In this document: positions 23,885-35,358 of the stretch, piece by piece
Layout of the letters: each line of letters begins with the position of its first letter
Numbering within the stretch: position 1 is the first letter of the stretch
Assembly: GCF_932294415.1 (NCBI RefSeq)
Contig: NC_065535.1
Coordinates: 83,101,862-83,165,861, forward strand
Direction of reading: 5' to 3'
Source of the DNA: Quercus robur
Lineage: Eukaryota > Streptophyta > Magnoliopsida > Fagales > Fagaceae
Length of the DNA stretch: 64,000 nucleotides
Notes under the pieces: generated by a model
Databases searched by the model: none
What the model saw: only the letters and a program-made list of their open reading frames with translations
Told to the model about the DNA's origin: nothing
Translations under genes and position numbers: made by a program

Positions 23885-26800
23885 GTCTCTTAGTATGGAA
23901 CTGTCGTGGGCTTGGGAACCTGCGTACAGGGAAGGAGCTTGAAGTTTTGATTCGGGCTAAAGATCCCTCCGTCGTGTTTTTAGCCGAAACATGGGCGGAC
24001 GAAGCTAGGCTAAAAGAAGTCCAAAGGAATATCAAGTTTGATAATTTGTTTTACGTGGAAAGAAATCATAGAGGTGGTGGGGGTTTGGCTCTATACTGGA
24101 AGAATTCCACGGATGTACACGTAGACTCATTCTCCAAGTATCATATAGATTCAATTATCAACAAAGGCAATGATGAAGCATGGAGATTCACAGGTTTTTA
24201 TGGAGAACCAGCAACTCACATGAGAATTGAAGCCTGGAATAAACTCCGACTACTCAACACGAAACACAACCTCCCTTGGCTATGCGCTGGAGACTTTAAT
24301 GAAATCACCAGACACTCAGAAAAATTGGGGGGTAATAACAGAAGCCAAGCTCAGATGCAACTTTTCAGGGATGTCATAGATGAGTGTGGATTCCTTGATC
24401 TCGGGTATGTAGGCGATCAATTCACTTGGAGAAAGCATTTTGCAGATGGTCACTCACTGTGGGAAAGATTGGATCGAGGTCTGGCCAACCATGATTGGTT
24501 CATGAAATTCTCAGGTTCAAAAGTACATCACCTGCACTCAGACTCTTCAGATCACTTACCACTATGGATCACCTTGGATGGTTTAGATATTCCTACATTC
24601 TCTAAACCATTTAGGTTCGAAGAAATGTGGCTCTCAGACCGTGGGTGCTCAGAGATTGTAGAAGCGGTGTGGCTTTCTAGGGAAGATGGAGATGTGCAGG
24701 ATCATGTCATTCGTAAAATAGACAAATGTGGTAAAGAATTAAGAGATTGGAACCGGAATTGCTTTGGCAATGTTAGAGTGGTGTTAAGTCGAAAGAGAAA
24801 GGAGTTAAAAGATGCTGAAAAAATAGCCATGAGATCCGGAAATAATCAACAGGTCAGAGAATTGAAGAAGGAAATTGCTGAGTTGGTTGATAAGGAAAAT
24901 AGACTCTGGTTCCAGAGATCCAAAGTCTTGTGGGCAAAATTTGGAGATAGAAACTCAAAGTTCTTTCACAGCCAAGCTTCACAAAGGAAGAGGAAAAATC
25001 TAATCCGGAAGCTTAAGGACTCCAATGGCCATGTGTTTGAGGAAAATGAGGGGATAGCGGAATGTCTAGTGCAATACTACCAGAATCTCCTCAGTTCAGA
25101 AAACCAGCAAATTTGTGACTCAGCTACAGACTCAATCCAGACAGTGATTACTGAGGAAATGAACTCCAAGCTCTCCTCTGATTTCACTCATATGGAGGTA
25201 AAGCAAGCCATTAACCAAATGGCCCCACTTAAGGCCCCTGGGCCGGACGGTATGCCTCCTCTCTTTTATCAACACTACTGGAATTTAATTGGTGATGATA
25301 TATCTAACACGGTGTTGCATTACCTTAATTCTGCCTCTCTACCTGAACACCTCAATCACACCTTTATCACACTCATTCCAAAAAAGAAGAATCCTGAATT
25401 TGCATCTGAATTTAGACCCATAAGCTTGTGCAATGTTTTGTATAAAATTTTCTCTAAAGTTCTAGCTAATAGACTTAAGAAAATTTTGCCTAATATTATC
25501 ACTGAGAATCAAAGTGCTTTCACTAAGAGTCGCCTTATTTCTGACAATATTCTTGTAGCTTTTGAGTCTTTACACAGTATGCAGAGACACTCAGGGAAGG
25601 AAGGTTACATGGCCATTAAGCTGGACATGAGCAAAGCATATGATAGAGTGGAGTGGGGGTACTTAGAATCTGTCATGGTAAAAATGGGGTTCACAGATCA
25701 TTGGATCAAACTCATGATGTTATGTGTCAAGACGGTGACCTATTCAATACTGGTGAATGGGGAACCTAAAGGCATGATCACACCAACAAGAGGCATCAGA
25801 CAGGGCGACCCCTTATCCCCCTTTCTATTCTTACTCTGTACTGAAGGTCTCAATGGGCTTCTTCTCCAAGCAGCTCACTAAGGACATATTAAGGGTTACT
25901 CTCTTTGTAGAAATAGTCCACGTCTAACCCACCTTTTGTTTGCAGATGATAGCTTGCTGTTTTGCAGGGCCACCAACGAGGAGTGCCAAAGAGTTTTGGA
26001 TATTCTGGATGTATATGGGAAATGCTCAGGTCAACGAATTAACCGTAGCAAGACGACAATCTTTTTTAGTAAATCTACGAAGGTTGAGTCTAGAGATCAA
26101 ATTAAATTGGCATTGGGAATTCCTGAAATCATTCAGTATGAGAAATACTTGGGGTTACCTTCGCTGGTGGGTAGAAACAAAAAAGCAAGCTTCAATTATA
26201 TAAAGGAAAGGGTATGGAAAAAACTGCAAGGGTGGAAGGAGAAACTTCTTTCGCAAGCTGGAAGGGAGATTCTTATAAAGGCCGTTGTTCAGGCTATTCC
26301 AACCTACACCATGAGCTGCTTCAAACTCCCAGTTGGACTTTGTTCTGAAATTGAAAGCTTAATAAGAAGGTTTTGGTGGGGGCAGAAAGGAGAACGGAGA
26401 AAAATCCATTGGGTGAGATGGGACACACTTTGTCTTCCAAAAAATGAAGGCGGAATGGGTTTCAAGGATCTAGCTAATTTCAACGATGCTCTCTTGGCCA
26501 AACAGGCTTGGAGATTACTTCATAATAAGGATTCTCTATTCTATAGAGTCTTTAAAATGAAGTTCTTTCCAAACTGTAGTATATGGGAAGCTCAAGACTC
26601 TAGCTCTGGCTCACATGCTTGGCATAGCATATTAAAAGGAAGAGATGTCCTACTGAAGGGCGCAAGATGGAGGGTTGGGAATGGAGAAAATATTAGTATT
26701 TGGAATGACGCTTGGTTACCATCACAGGAGCACCCAAGGGTCCTTTCAGACATTGTTCCAGGTTTTGAAGATGGAAGAGTTTCTGATCTCATTGATCCGA

Positions 26801-27978
26801 GTACAAGAACTTGGGATGCAAATTTAGTGCATGGCTTATTGTCATCTGAAGAAGCTGCACTGGTTCTCAGCATCCCACTGAGCCGTACCCCAGTGGAGGA
26901 CAAAATCATTTGGCCCTTCACCCCCTCAGGTAACTATACGGTAAACTCGGGTTCCAAGTTCCTAGCCAAACTAAACTCTATGTTGGTTCCTGCAGGTAAT
27001 CCTCAGCAGCAAAATGAGGTTTGGAAGCTGATTTGGGAGCTTAATGTTCCAAATAAAGTACGAAATTTCATGTGGCGGGTTTGCAAAGAAGCCATTCCAG
27101 CAAAGCACAATCTATTGAAGAGGAAGATCCTAAATGAAGATAGATGTGAACAATGTGGAGTGGAGTCCGAAACAGCTGCCCATGCACTTTGGAATTGTAC
27201 CAATCTGGACGAAATTTGGGATAACACTCCAGGTTTTGAAGACCGTGACCAACTGGGCATCTCAAACATCACGGAACTAGTCAAGGTGACGCATGAAAGA
27301 AGGATGAACACGGAGCTCATGGCTATGGTGATGTGGACGGTATGGCACAGACGGAACCAACTCCGAGTAAACTCCAACGTCCTTCCCAAAGCCCAGGTTT
27401 TTCAACAAGCAATGCAGGTCCTTGAAATGTTCCAAAGGAGCCAACAATCCCTCATCAATCATGCAGCGAACATGAGAACTCAGCAGCATATTCAGTGGCG
27501 TCCTCCTCCGGATAATTGTGTAAAATTGAATTTCGACGGTGCCATTTTTCAGGAGTTGGGCAAAGCTGGTTTGGGTGTGGTTGTCCATGACTCTCATGGA
27601 AACGCCATTGCCTCACTGTCTGAACAAGCCTCACTTCCATTTGCACCAGTCATTGTGGAAGCCATGGCTGCTGCTAGAGCGATTACTTTCGCACAAGAAC
27701 TTGGTTTTAATGAGTTTATGCTTGAAGGAGATTCAGAAGCAGTAATAAACACCCTTCGTAGCCCAGAAGCTTCATTGACAACTTATGGTCATCTTCTTGA
27801 ATCTGCAAAATCCACTCTAGTTACCAGCAAATGTATTGCTTTTTCCTATATTCGTAGAAGTGGTAATAGAGTAGCACACAACCTAGCTAAACATGCTAGA
27901 CATGTTAGAGGTTTGTCGGTGTGGGTGGAGGACATGCCACCACACCTCTATGATGTACTTTTTGCTGATCCCGGTTGA
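23881..27978 (+). pseudogene. LINE ORF2: endonuclease, reverse transcriptase, RNase H; one in-frame stop
   Basis: Polyprotein frame of 1,365 codons. The AP-type endonuclease (residues 1-235) has WNCRGLGN, FLAETW, GDFNEI (about 137) and SSDHLP (about 221). The reverse transcriptase has APGPDGMPPLFYQHYW, FRPISLCNVLYK (about 510), KLDMSKAYDRVEW (about 581), RQGDPLSPFLF (about 639) and the catalytic FADDSLLF (about 686). A zf-RVT segment (about 1050-1107) contains RCEQCG and HALWNC. A C-terminal RNase H (about 1215-1360) has KLNFDGA, EAMAAARAI, LEGDSEA and RVAHNLAKHA. The frame is continuous except for TAA at 25879-25881, between RQGDP and FADD, which would remove the catalytic aspartates. Otherwise every motif is intact. 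Either a recent inactivating mutation or a single base error could explain it. Confidence 0.9.
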
Positions 27979-27985
27979 TTTTTTC

Positions 27986-27991
27986 AATAAA
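27986..27991 (+). promoter_or_regulatory. AATAAA polyadenylation signal of the LINE
   Basis: AATAAA lies 8 bp after the ORF2 stop and about 20 bp before the tail begins (ATTCTCAAAACAAAA). Confidence 0.6.
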
Positions 27992-28043
27992 TTAGTAGTC
28001 TTCATTCTCAAAACAAAAAAAAAAAGAGATTTCATTAATCAAC

Positions 28044-28893
28044 CCCAAAAATCCGTACAAAAGTACAAAGCACTAGCTGTAAACTAGCTAGAAGATCAAG
28101 AAAACACCTCCCAATCAGAACTACAGCAGCAACTATAAAATTATGATCACCAAACACAGCAAACCACCATGGCTAGATCAAAGATAGACAAATGTATTAA
28201 TTAAACCTTAGCTTCATATTTACTCACCAATATCTATCACGTTTTAAACAATTATATATGTAGTTTGATTAGAATTTAGAAATCTTGATTTTGGTATGGT
28301 AATGAAAACAGGTTGTAACTAAGAATTTGCTATTCTCGAAGTGAACAATTTCAATTTGTTTCTGAAACGATATGAAGCAAAGCTAATATATACTATTTGG
28401 AATTTACCAGGAACTCTGTGCTGCATGAACTGAACTTGGTTTTCATATACGGGAGGGGAAAGAAGATAAAGTACACCATTTTTATTAATTCAAGAACTAA
28501 GGAGGCCAGGAGCAATTTCTAAGAGAAGGATTAAAAAAAAAAAAAAAAAAAAAAGGAAGAAGAGAAGAAAAATATGTGTAATTTTTTAAAATTGAAGAGA
28601 TAAATACTGAAAGACTAATCTCCAATTTACAATTACATGATACAATAGTCTGAATCACATAGTTGAAATATAGAAGGAGTGTTATCCTGCCAATTATTCT
28701 TGCTCTCCTGGAAGAATAAAAAAATATTATACATATATTCACGGGAAGCATATAAATTAGAATTGCATGCTTGTGTATTAAAATAACACATAGGTTTAAA
28801 TTACATCATATATAAATTTGGTTAATATAATGTTGCATCACCGAGTACTTTTTCCTAAGTATTTCATCAAATGTGTAATAATTAAAAAACTTA
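28044..28893. other. Spacer, no gene seen
   Basis: An A run lies at about 28531-28552, without flanking repeats. Nothing else is recognised. Confidence 0.5.
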
Positions 28894-28951
28894 CATCATG
28901 TGTAATTTCTTCTCCAAAAAAAAAAAAAAAAAAAACCATCTTGTGTAATTT
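28894..28951 (+). mobile_element. Tail-only retroposition with near-perfect 15-bp target duplication
   Basis: CATCATGTGTAATTT (28894-28908) and CATCTTGTGTAATTT (28937-28951) differ at one base and flank CTTCTCC plus about 19 A and a C. Confidence 0.65.
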
Positions 28952-29240
28952 AGATTTAATCTCATAAATATAAAGGTTAATGCTATACCACAACACTTTT
29001 TATTTTTATTTTTTTGAGAATCAATGCTACTAATATCATTATCCAAAAAATAATAATAATACCTATTATTTATGATTTTAACAATTACTCTGCTAGATTA
29101 TGTGTTTGCTTTGTACAGTTTATACTTATGTTAAATTTCTTAGTAGCAATATATCATTTACAATCAAATCTCTAATTTTAGGCATTGTTTAAAATATAAA
29201 AAAATTGAAATTTTAATATTTTATATATGAAATAAGTATC

Positions 29241-29288
29241 AATTAATGATTATGTTTTTTTTTTTTATAGAAAGAATTAATGATTATG
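29241..29288 (-). mobile_element. Tail-only retroposition with 14-bp target duplication
   Basis: AATTAATGATTATG stands at 29241-29254 and 29275-29288. Only 20 bp lie between them, which on the minus strand read CTTTCTAT plus 12 A. Confidence 0.7.
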
Positions 29289-29351
29289 CTAATATTTTGC
29301 AAGTGCGAGAAATGATGAGATAATATAATCTTATAATAATATAATAACAAT

Positions 29352-29965
29352 TGTGGGGCCAGAGAGTTTGTGACCCCAGCCCATTTCATGTTAAGGCCCA
29401 AGGTCTGCGCCGAGGAGATACAGGGCCGAGTACGCATCATAAGAGTCATAGACGGTCTAAGGAAATGGCCGAGGACGAGCTCCTGCTCGGCATACCATAA
29501 ATGCCCCTAAAAGGAAAAGTGATCACAGTGCGGGAACAGCACAAGTAAAAGGCTGCCAAAACTGCAATAAAGCATTCTGCGCATGACAGAGCCATGCCTT
29601 TCAACTTTTACAACCACCCCCAACCACTCTGGGTATGGGCTGATGGGACAAGTATCAGTCTTGGAAAAAGTCGATCCTACACGTGGACAAAGGATAAGGA
29701 ACACAGGCTAATATAAAAAGAGGGACAAGCAATCTGAGGAAAGAGGCTGAGAAAAATGGCCAAAAACCAGAGCCTCCCAACCCGCCTCCAGGAGAAAGAT
29801 TCCTAGAGCGAACACGATTTAATTATGTATGAACACCACAAAAAATCCACTGTCTGGTGACCAAGGCCTAGCCTTTCAAATCCACGCTCTATAAATAATA
29901 TTGTTTGGGCCTTTTTACGTGCGAACCCAACATTATTATGGGTCGTTACAAATTGTGGCCTTACA
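29352..29965 (+). repeat. 5' LTR (614 bp)
   Basis: Begins TGTGGGGCCAGAGAGTTT and ends GTGGCCTTACA. It contains a TATA-like CTAATATAAAAAG near 29710, a plausible core promoter. It is the same length as the 3' LTR. Confidence 0.93.
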
Positions 29966-29967
29966 AT

Positions 29968-29985
29968 TGGCGCCGTCTGTGGGAA
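29968..29985 (+). other. Primer-binding site, tRNA-Asp-like
   Basis: TGGCGCCGTCTGTGGGAA begins two bases after the LTR. The first nine bases, TGGCGCCGT, match the complement of the 3' end of plant tRNA-Asp(GUC) plus CCA; the rest diverges. Confidence 0.65.
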
Positions 29986-30202
29986 GGACTTGTGTCTTGA
30001 CACTGGTGGTGGGTTGATACAATCCTTCACATCATTTTCAGCAGCCGGATATAGTGTTTTAGCATAAAGTCCCACTAGGGGCTACGTTTCTTCACTAGGG
30101 GCTGCGCTTTGTAGCGTCAGCAGCACGGATGGTTCTAGGGGCTTGGCCGAGGAGCTAATCCCCTTAAACCAAGGTCCCACGCCATAGCCGAGGGGATAAT
30201 TC

Positions 30203-31246
30203 CCCCAACTACTTAAAAATCAAGTTTTGGACAGAACCAAGGTATTGCATGGTCCTCGGACTCATACCTATGGGGAAACCAACTACTTAAATATCAAGTT
30301 TTGGACAGAACCAAGGTATTGCATGGTCCTCGGATTCAAACCTATGGGGAAACCAACTACTTAAATATCAAGTTTTGGACAGAACCAAGGTATTGCATGG
30401 TCCTCGGACTCAAACCTATGGGGAAACCAACTACTTAGAAATCAGGTTTTTTATAGAACTAAGGTATTGCATAGTCCTCGGACTCAAACCTATGGGGAAA
30501 CCAACTACTTAAATATCAAGTTTTGGACAGAACCAAGGTATTGCATGGTCCTCGGACTCAAACCTAAGGGGAAACCAACTACTTAAATATCAAGTTTTGG
30601 ACAGAACCAAGGTATTACATGGTCCTCGGATTCAAACCTAAGGGGAAACCAACTACTTAAATATCAAGTTTTTGACAGAATCAAGGTATTGCATGGTCCT
30701 CGGACTCAAACCTATGGGGAAACCAACTACTTAAATATCAAGTTTTGGACAGAACCAAGGTATTGCATGGTCCTCGGACTCAAACCTATGGGGAAACCAA
30801 CTACTTAGAAATCAGGTTTTGGACAGAACCAAGGTATTGCATGGTCCTCAGACTCAAACCTATGGGGAAACCAACTACTTAGAAATCAGGTTTTGGACAG
30901 AATCAAGGTATTGCATGGTCCTTGGACTCAAACCTATAGGGAAGCCAACTACTTAAATATCAAGTTTTGGATAAAATCAAGGTATTGCATGGTCTTCGGA
31001 CTCAAACCTATGGGGAAACCAACTACTTAAATATCAAGTTTTGGATAGAACCAAGATATTGCATGGTCCTCGGACTCAAACCTATGGGGAAACCAACTAC
31101 TTAAATATCAAGTTTTAGACAGAACCAAGGTATTGCATGATCCTCGGACTCAAACTTATGGGGAAACCAACTACTTAAATATCAAGTTTTGGCCAGAACC
31201 AAGGTATTGCATGGTCCTCGGACTCAAACCTATGGAAAAGTCAGCT
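30203..31246 (+). repeat. 74-bp tandem repeat, 14 copies
   Basis: The unit is AACCAACTACTTAAATATCA, AGTTTTGGACAGAACCAAGG, TATTGCATGGTCCTCGGACT, CAAACCTATGGGGA (74 bp). The TATTGCATGG landmark recurs at 30243, 30317, 30391 and so on to 31205, keeping exact 74-bp register through 14 copies with only scattered substitutions. It lies inside the LTR element, between the primer-binding site and a second repeat block. Confidence 0.95.
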
Positions 31247-31459
31247 ACTTAAGAAGAATTCTAAGTTGTTCAATCCTCGGATCAAATACTAGAAAAGGTT
31301 AAGACTATGAAAGTTATTAGGAAGATAGTGAAATGCCTTATTACTCAGCAACCTGCAGGGGCTGTTCATTTTTAGGTTATATGTCCTCGGATGATTACCT
31401 CCTACACCGCACCAAGCATTCAGCTGTCATCTCGGCTATTTTGGGGTATGTATCTTTTT

Positions 31460-31830
31460 CCCAGGTCGGCATTATTGTGCCAAACAACTCTATTAAGTTC
31501 ATAATAATATATTTTTCTTAGCAAGGGTTTCGACCCTAAGTATCATTTGTTCAAGTTGACATTATTGTGCCGAACAGCTCTCATAAGTTCATAATAACGT
31601 CTTTTTTCTTGGTAAGAGATTTCGGTCCTAAGTATTGTTTTCTAAGGTCGGCGTTATTATACCAGACAGCTCTAATAAGCTCATCGTAATATCTTTTTCT
31701 TTTCTCCTTAGTAAGGATTTCTGCCCTCAGTATCATATGTTCAAATCGGCATTATTATGCCGGATAGTTTCAATAAGCACAGAGCAAGGACTTTTTATTA
31801 ACTGGGATTTCGGCCCTAAATATCGTTCAT
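31460..31830 (+). repeat. Second tandem repeat of about 90-100 bp, four imperfect copies
   Basis: Each unit runs TCGGCATTATTGTGCC.AACA, then CTC.AATAAGTTCATAATAA, then TTTTTCTTAG.AAGGATTTCG, then CCCTAAGTATC. Copies begin near 31466, 31556, 31650 and 31745. They are more diverged than the 74-bp array. Confidence 0.75.
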
Positions 31831-32000
31831 AGTATAAAAATAAAAAAGAAGTCGCAGGGTAATACGTCTATTCACGGCATAACTATTTCAAAAAGAAGAA
31901 ATAGAATATACGAAATAAAGCAACGATGACTTTTATTAATATAAAGAGGTATTACAATGAAGAAAACGAAGGGCTTAAACAAGCCTATATAGAAAACGAA

Positions 32001-32651
32001 TTACAAAAACAATAAAAAACAAAACAAACAAACACCTAGAAATCTTTTTAAGATCTGCTCCCAAGTCTTTCCAAGTTTTGCCTCAGTAGCACCCATATTG
32101 AGAGGAGGACCTTCCTTGGTGGAAGAGGAGAAGAAGAGGAAGAAGGAAAAGCACCAGGATGGATCTAGTGAAAGGAAAGAAGAAGAAGGGGAGGCAAAAG
32201 GAGGCGCCAGTGAAGGAAGAGAGGAAGAAGCAGGGTTATTTTGTCCCTGCATCAATCCTGACTCCAAACATGCTGGTGCCATATTAGCTATGCTCATAAG
32301 AGAGTGGCTGGTACTGATAATGGGTGACCCCAGCTCAGTCGCACCAAGAGTTTGATGTGATGAGCCCCTACTTCGGATTTTGGCTGAAGGGAGGATGAGA
32401 GGTATCTTGAGTCTCTGCCATCCCTGCCCTGACTGAGCCATTTTAAACTTCAGGAGAACATAGCATTTCTGGGAAGGGTATGGTCCCTTCATTCCCGCTC
32501 CTATCTTGAACGTATCACAATTCAAAGTATAAACTAGCAGATAAAGGAAACTCTGGGGGAGACTAAAGGTTTCAGACCTTAAAATGATTAAAAGGTCTCT
32601 GTGTAAGAAAAGTAACCTCTTGCCTTTCTTCTTATATGAAGGACGAAACAA
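32001..32651 (-). other. Antisense open frame of 216 codons inside the LTR element
   Basis: The frame runs antisense to the element, between the repeat arrays and the 3' LTR. The product is serine/proline/phenylalanine-rich (SSSLPSLAPPFASPSSSFLS), and no domain is recognised. Tat-lineage elements are known to carry extra antisense frames in this position, so a real element-encoded product is possible. A chance frame opposite a purine-rich stretch (32098-32240) is equally possible. Confidence 0.35.
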
Positions 32652-32957
32652 GAGGCATTTAATCTATCCAAATTTCCAAGGAAATCTGTAAACGAGAATA
32701 TACCCACTCCACTTCCCCACGCCGTCGATAACCGTCGAATTTAAATGGTCTCGTAAAGGGAAATCATTAAAGGCGCGTTTCGGATAACGAAACGGCAAGA
32801 ACGCAGCATGAATGAATTCAGAAGAATGTCTCGTAGTCCGGTGTGTTTCCTGGATAGATGAAGAGGCACCCACATTGATGAAGGGCAGATCTAAACAGAC
32901 TGCAATAAAGGTGTGGCATTACCCAAAACCCTCCTCTTCGACCAAGAGGTCGGACAG

Positions 32958-32976
32958 CAGGATTTTGAGGGGCTAT
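32958..32976 (+). other. Polypurine tract region
   Basis: AGCAGGATTTTGAGGGGCTA lies directly before the 3' LTR. The GAGGGG core is the likely plus-strand primer. Confidence 0.55.
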
Positions 32977-33590
32977 TGTGGGGCCAGAGAGTTTATGACC
33001 CCAGCCCATTTCATGTTGAGGCCCAAGGCCTGCGCCGAGGAGATACAGGGCCGAGTACGCATCATAAGTGTCATAGACGGTCTAAGGAAATGGCCGAGGA
33101 CGAGCTCCTACTCGGCATACCATAAATGCCCCTAAAAGGAAAAGTGATCACAGTGCGGGAACAACACAAGTAAAAGGCTGCCAAAACTGCAATAAAGTAT
33201 TATGTGCATGACAGAGCCATGCCTTTCAACTTTTACAACCACCCCCAACCACTCTGGGTATAGGCTGATGGGACAAGTATCAGTCTTGGAAAAAGTCAAT
33301 CCTACACGTGGACGAAGGATAAGGAACACAGGCTAATATAAAAAGAGGGACAAGCAATCTGGGAAAAGAGGCTGGGAAAAATGGCCAAAAACTAAAGCCT
33401 CCCAGCCCGCCTCCAGGAGAAAGATTTCTAGAGCGAACACGATTTAATTATGTATGAACACCACAAAAAATCCACTGTCTGGTGACTAAGGCTTAGCCTT
33501 TTAAACTCACGCTCTATAAATGATATTGTTTGAGCATTTTTACGTGCGAACCCAACATTATTATGGGTCATTACAAATTGTGGCCTTACA
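32977..33590 (+). repeat. 3' LTR (614 bp)
   Basis: Colinear with the 5' LTR, with about 27 substitutions counted by eye, and followed by the TSD ACAAT. Confidence 0.93.
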
Positions 33591-33595
33591 ACAAT

Positions 33596-34560
33596 AAATA
33601 ATGTTATTATTGAAATACAAATATAATGAAAAACTTTTAAGTTATATAATATTGCAAGGAATTACACTTCGTATTTCTTAGAAATAATATACTATATATT
33701 TTTGCTTAAAAAAAAAAAAAAAACCCAAACTAAGGATAAGAATATTCCTCACTATTCAAGTTCCCTTATGCTCCTCCATGCCGACCTACCCTACCTGCTC
33801 TTGAAAGCTGTCTGTCCATCCTTATTCTATTTATAATCTCCCAAACGGTAACATGTGTCATGATCATAAAAATGTGATTTTTTTATATATATTTTAATTT
33901 ACACTATTTTTCATTAAATATAGATAGTTGTAAATGTCCGCTTTAATTTAAAGTGTACCTAGTAATATGCTCCCTTATTTTATCGTAATTAATAAGGACT
34001 TACTCCCTCTATTGTATTTTCTATCAAATAATAGAGAGAACTGTTTAATGTTTATTATGAAAAGATAAGGAAAATATTACCAAGTTTTTGAAGATGAGAG
34101 GCAGCACTATGCAAACTTTAGAGAGAGATGTAAGGCAACACAACTTAGAAGGAAAGCAATGAAATTCAAAAGAGAGGCAATGCAATGCCAACTTTGACAA
34201 TGCAAGACAACATGACTTTGAAGGGTTGCAATCCAGACTACAAAAATGCAAGGAGATACCACCAAGCCTTTGAAGATGTTAGGAGCTACGTACCACCAAG
34301 ACTTTATACGTGAAAGGTAGAACTACTTAGACTTTAAAGATGAGAGAGAAAGCACATTTTAGAGATGCCAAGAGACATTCTCACAATGATGTTTGCTTTC
34401 ATGGTGACTTTGCATTCCTTTTGGTTGCAATGTCTTACAACGATGTTAGCCTTCATACGGTAGCATTGTCTTCTTGTAGCGACTATCTCATAGTGATGTT
34501 CACCCAAAACTATGATTGCACTTAGTGTGACATACCAAGTTTTACCTGTGTTGCACTAGA
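33596..34560. other. Spacer, probably part of the neighbouring retroelement relic
   Basis: From about 34040 there are loose repeats of GAAGATGAGAGGCAGCAC..CTTT-like phrases. No protein is supported. The left LTR of the gag-protease relic was looked for here and not found. Confidence 0.35.
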
Positions 34561-34569
34561 GAGAGATTG

Positions 34570-35115
34570 AGTCATCACGTGGTTCAAGAAAGTTTTTTTT
34601 ATCAAGTCAACACGTAGTTTAGGAGGAGATTTTTTTTTTTTTTTTTTGAAGATGTGACTGAACTCAGTAAATGATACCAAGCTGCCTACATACCTGAAAT
34701 GGGATCAAGTCAATACGTAGTTCAAAAGGGGATTTTTTTTGAAGATGTGACTAAACTCAATAAATGATACCAAGCTGCCTACGTACCCGAAAGGAGATCA
34801 AGTCAATACGTAGTTCAGAAGGAGAGTTTTTTTTTTTGAAGATGTGACTGAACTTAGTAAATGATACCAAGCTGCCTACGTACCCGAAAGGGGATCAAGT
34901 CAACACGTAGTTTAGAAGGAGATATTTTTTTTGAAGATGTGACTGAACTCAGTAAATGATACCAAGCTGCCTACATACCCGAAAGGGGATCAAGTCAACA
35001 TGTAGTTTAGAAGGGGATTTTTTTTGAAGATGTGACTGAACTCAGTAAATGATACCAAGCTGCCTACGTACCCAAAAGGGGGATCAAGTCAACACGTAGT
35101 TCAGGAGGAGTTTTT
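34570..35115. repeat. Tandem repeat of about 94 bp, five copies
   Basis: Each unit contains GAAGATGTGACTGAACTCAG, TAAATGATACCAAGCTGCCT, ACGTACCCGAAAGGGGATCA and AGTCAACACGTAGTT, followed by a variable T run. The GATACCAAGCTGCC landmark is at about 34673, 34766, 34863, 34958 and 35051. It lies 3' of the minus-strand gag-protease relic, within what is probably the same element. Confidence 0.85.
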
Positions 35116-35358
35116 TTTTTGGTGTTTTGTGTGTGTGTGTGTGTTTTTTGTTTTTGTTTGGTTTTCAACCTAGCGAGCTTTTAATACCCTAACTTTTGCC
35201 TAGGTTGCCTTTAAAAGGTTTTCAACCCAGCGGGCTTTTTTTTTTTTTTTTTTTTTTTTAATTTTATGAACACTTTCAAAAGTAATGGGAGAACATCATG
35301 TACTCTTTAAGTGTTGAAGTAGGCAGTTTTAGGCTCTTACCAAGGAGCATTTTAAAGT

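Larger units (their letters stand above)
22281..28023 (+). mobile_element. Full-length plant L1-type LINE, nearly intact
   Basis: A non-LTR retrotransposon of about 5.74 kb with a 5' UTR of about 200 bp, ORF1 (22478-23884), ORF2 (23881-27978), a 3' UTR of about 30 bp and a poly(A) tail. It is flanked by the 20-bp direct repeat AAGAGATTTCATTAATCAAC at 22261-22280 and 28024-28043; the first A bases of the right copy merge with the tail. The perfect TSD and a single inactivating change in more than 5.4 kb of coding sequence point to a recent insertion. Confidence 0.93.
29352..33590 (+). mobile_element. Complete non-autonomous LTR retrotransposon (LARD-like), TSD ACAAT
   Basis: A 4,239-bp element with two 614-bp LTRs (TGTGGGG...CCTTACA) and the 5-bp TSD ACAAT at 29347-29351 and 33591-33595. 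A primer-binding site follows the left LTR and a purine-rich tract (GAGGGGCTAT) precedes the right one. The 3.0-kb interior has no gag, protease, reverse transcriptase or integrase. Instead it holds a 74-bp tandem array, a second tandem repeat of about 90 bp, and an antisense open frame. It must be moved in trans, probably by a Ty3-type (Tat-like) partner. By eye the LTRs differ by about 27 substitutions, mostly transitions, with no indels, or roughly 95-96% identity. Confidence 0.92.

Noticed and set aside
30203-31246. CRISPR-like array
   Set aside because: The 74-bp units are contiguous with no unique spacers, lie inside an LTR retrotransposon, and the genome is plant nuclear.
32812-33135. 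A 107-codon plus-strand frame spanning the 3' LTR edge
   Set aside because: It crosses from the internal region into the LTR, and no motif is present.
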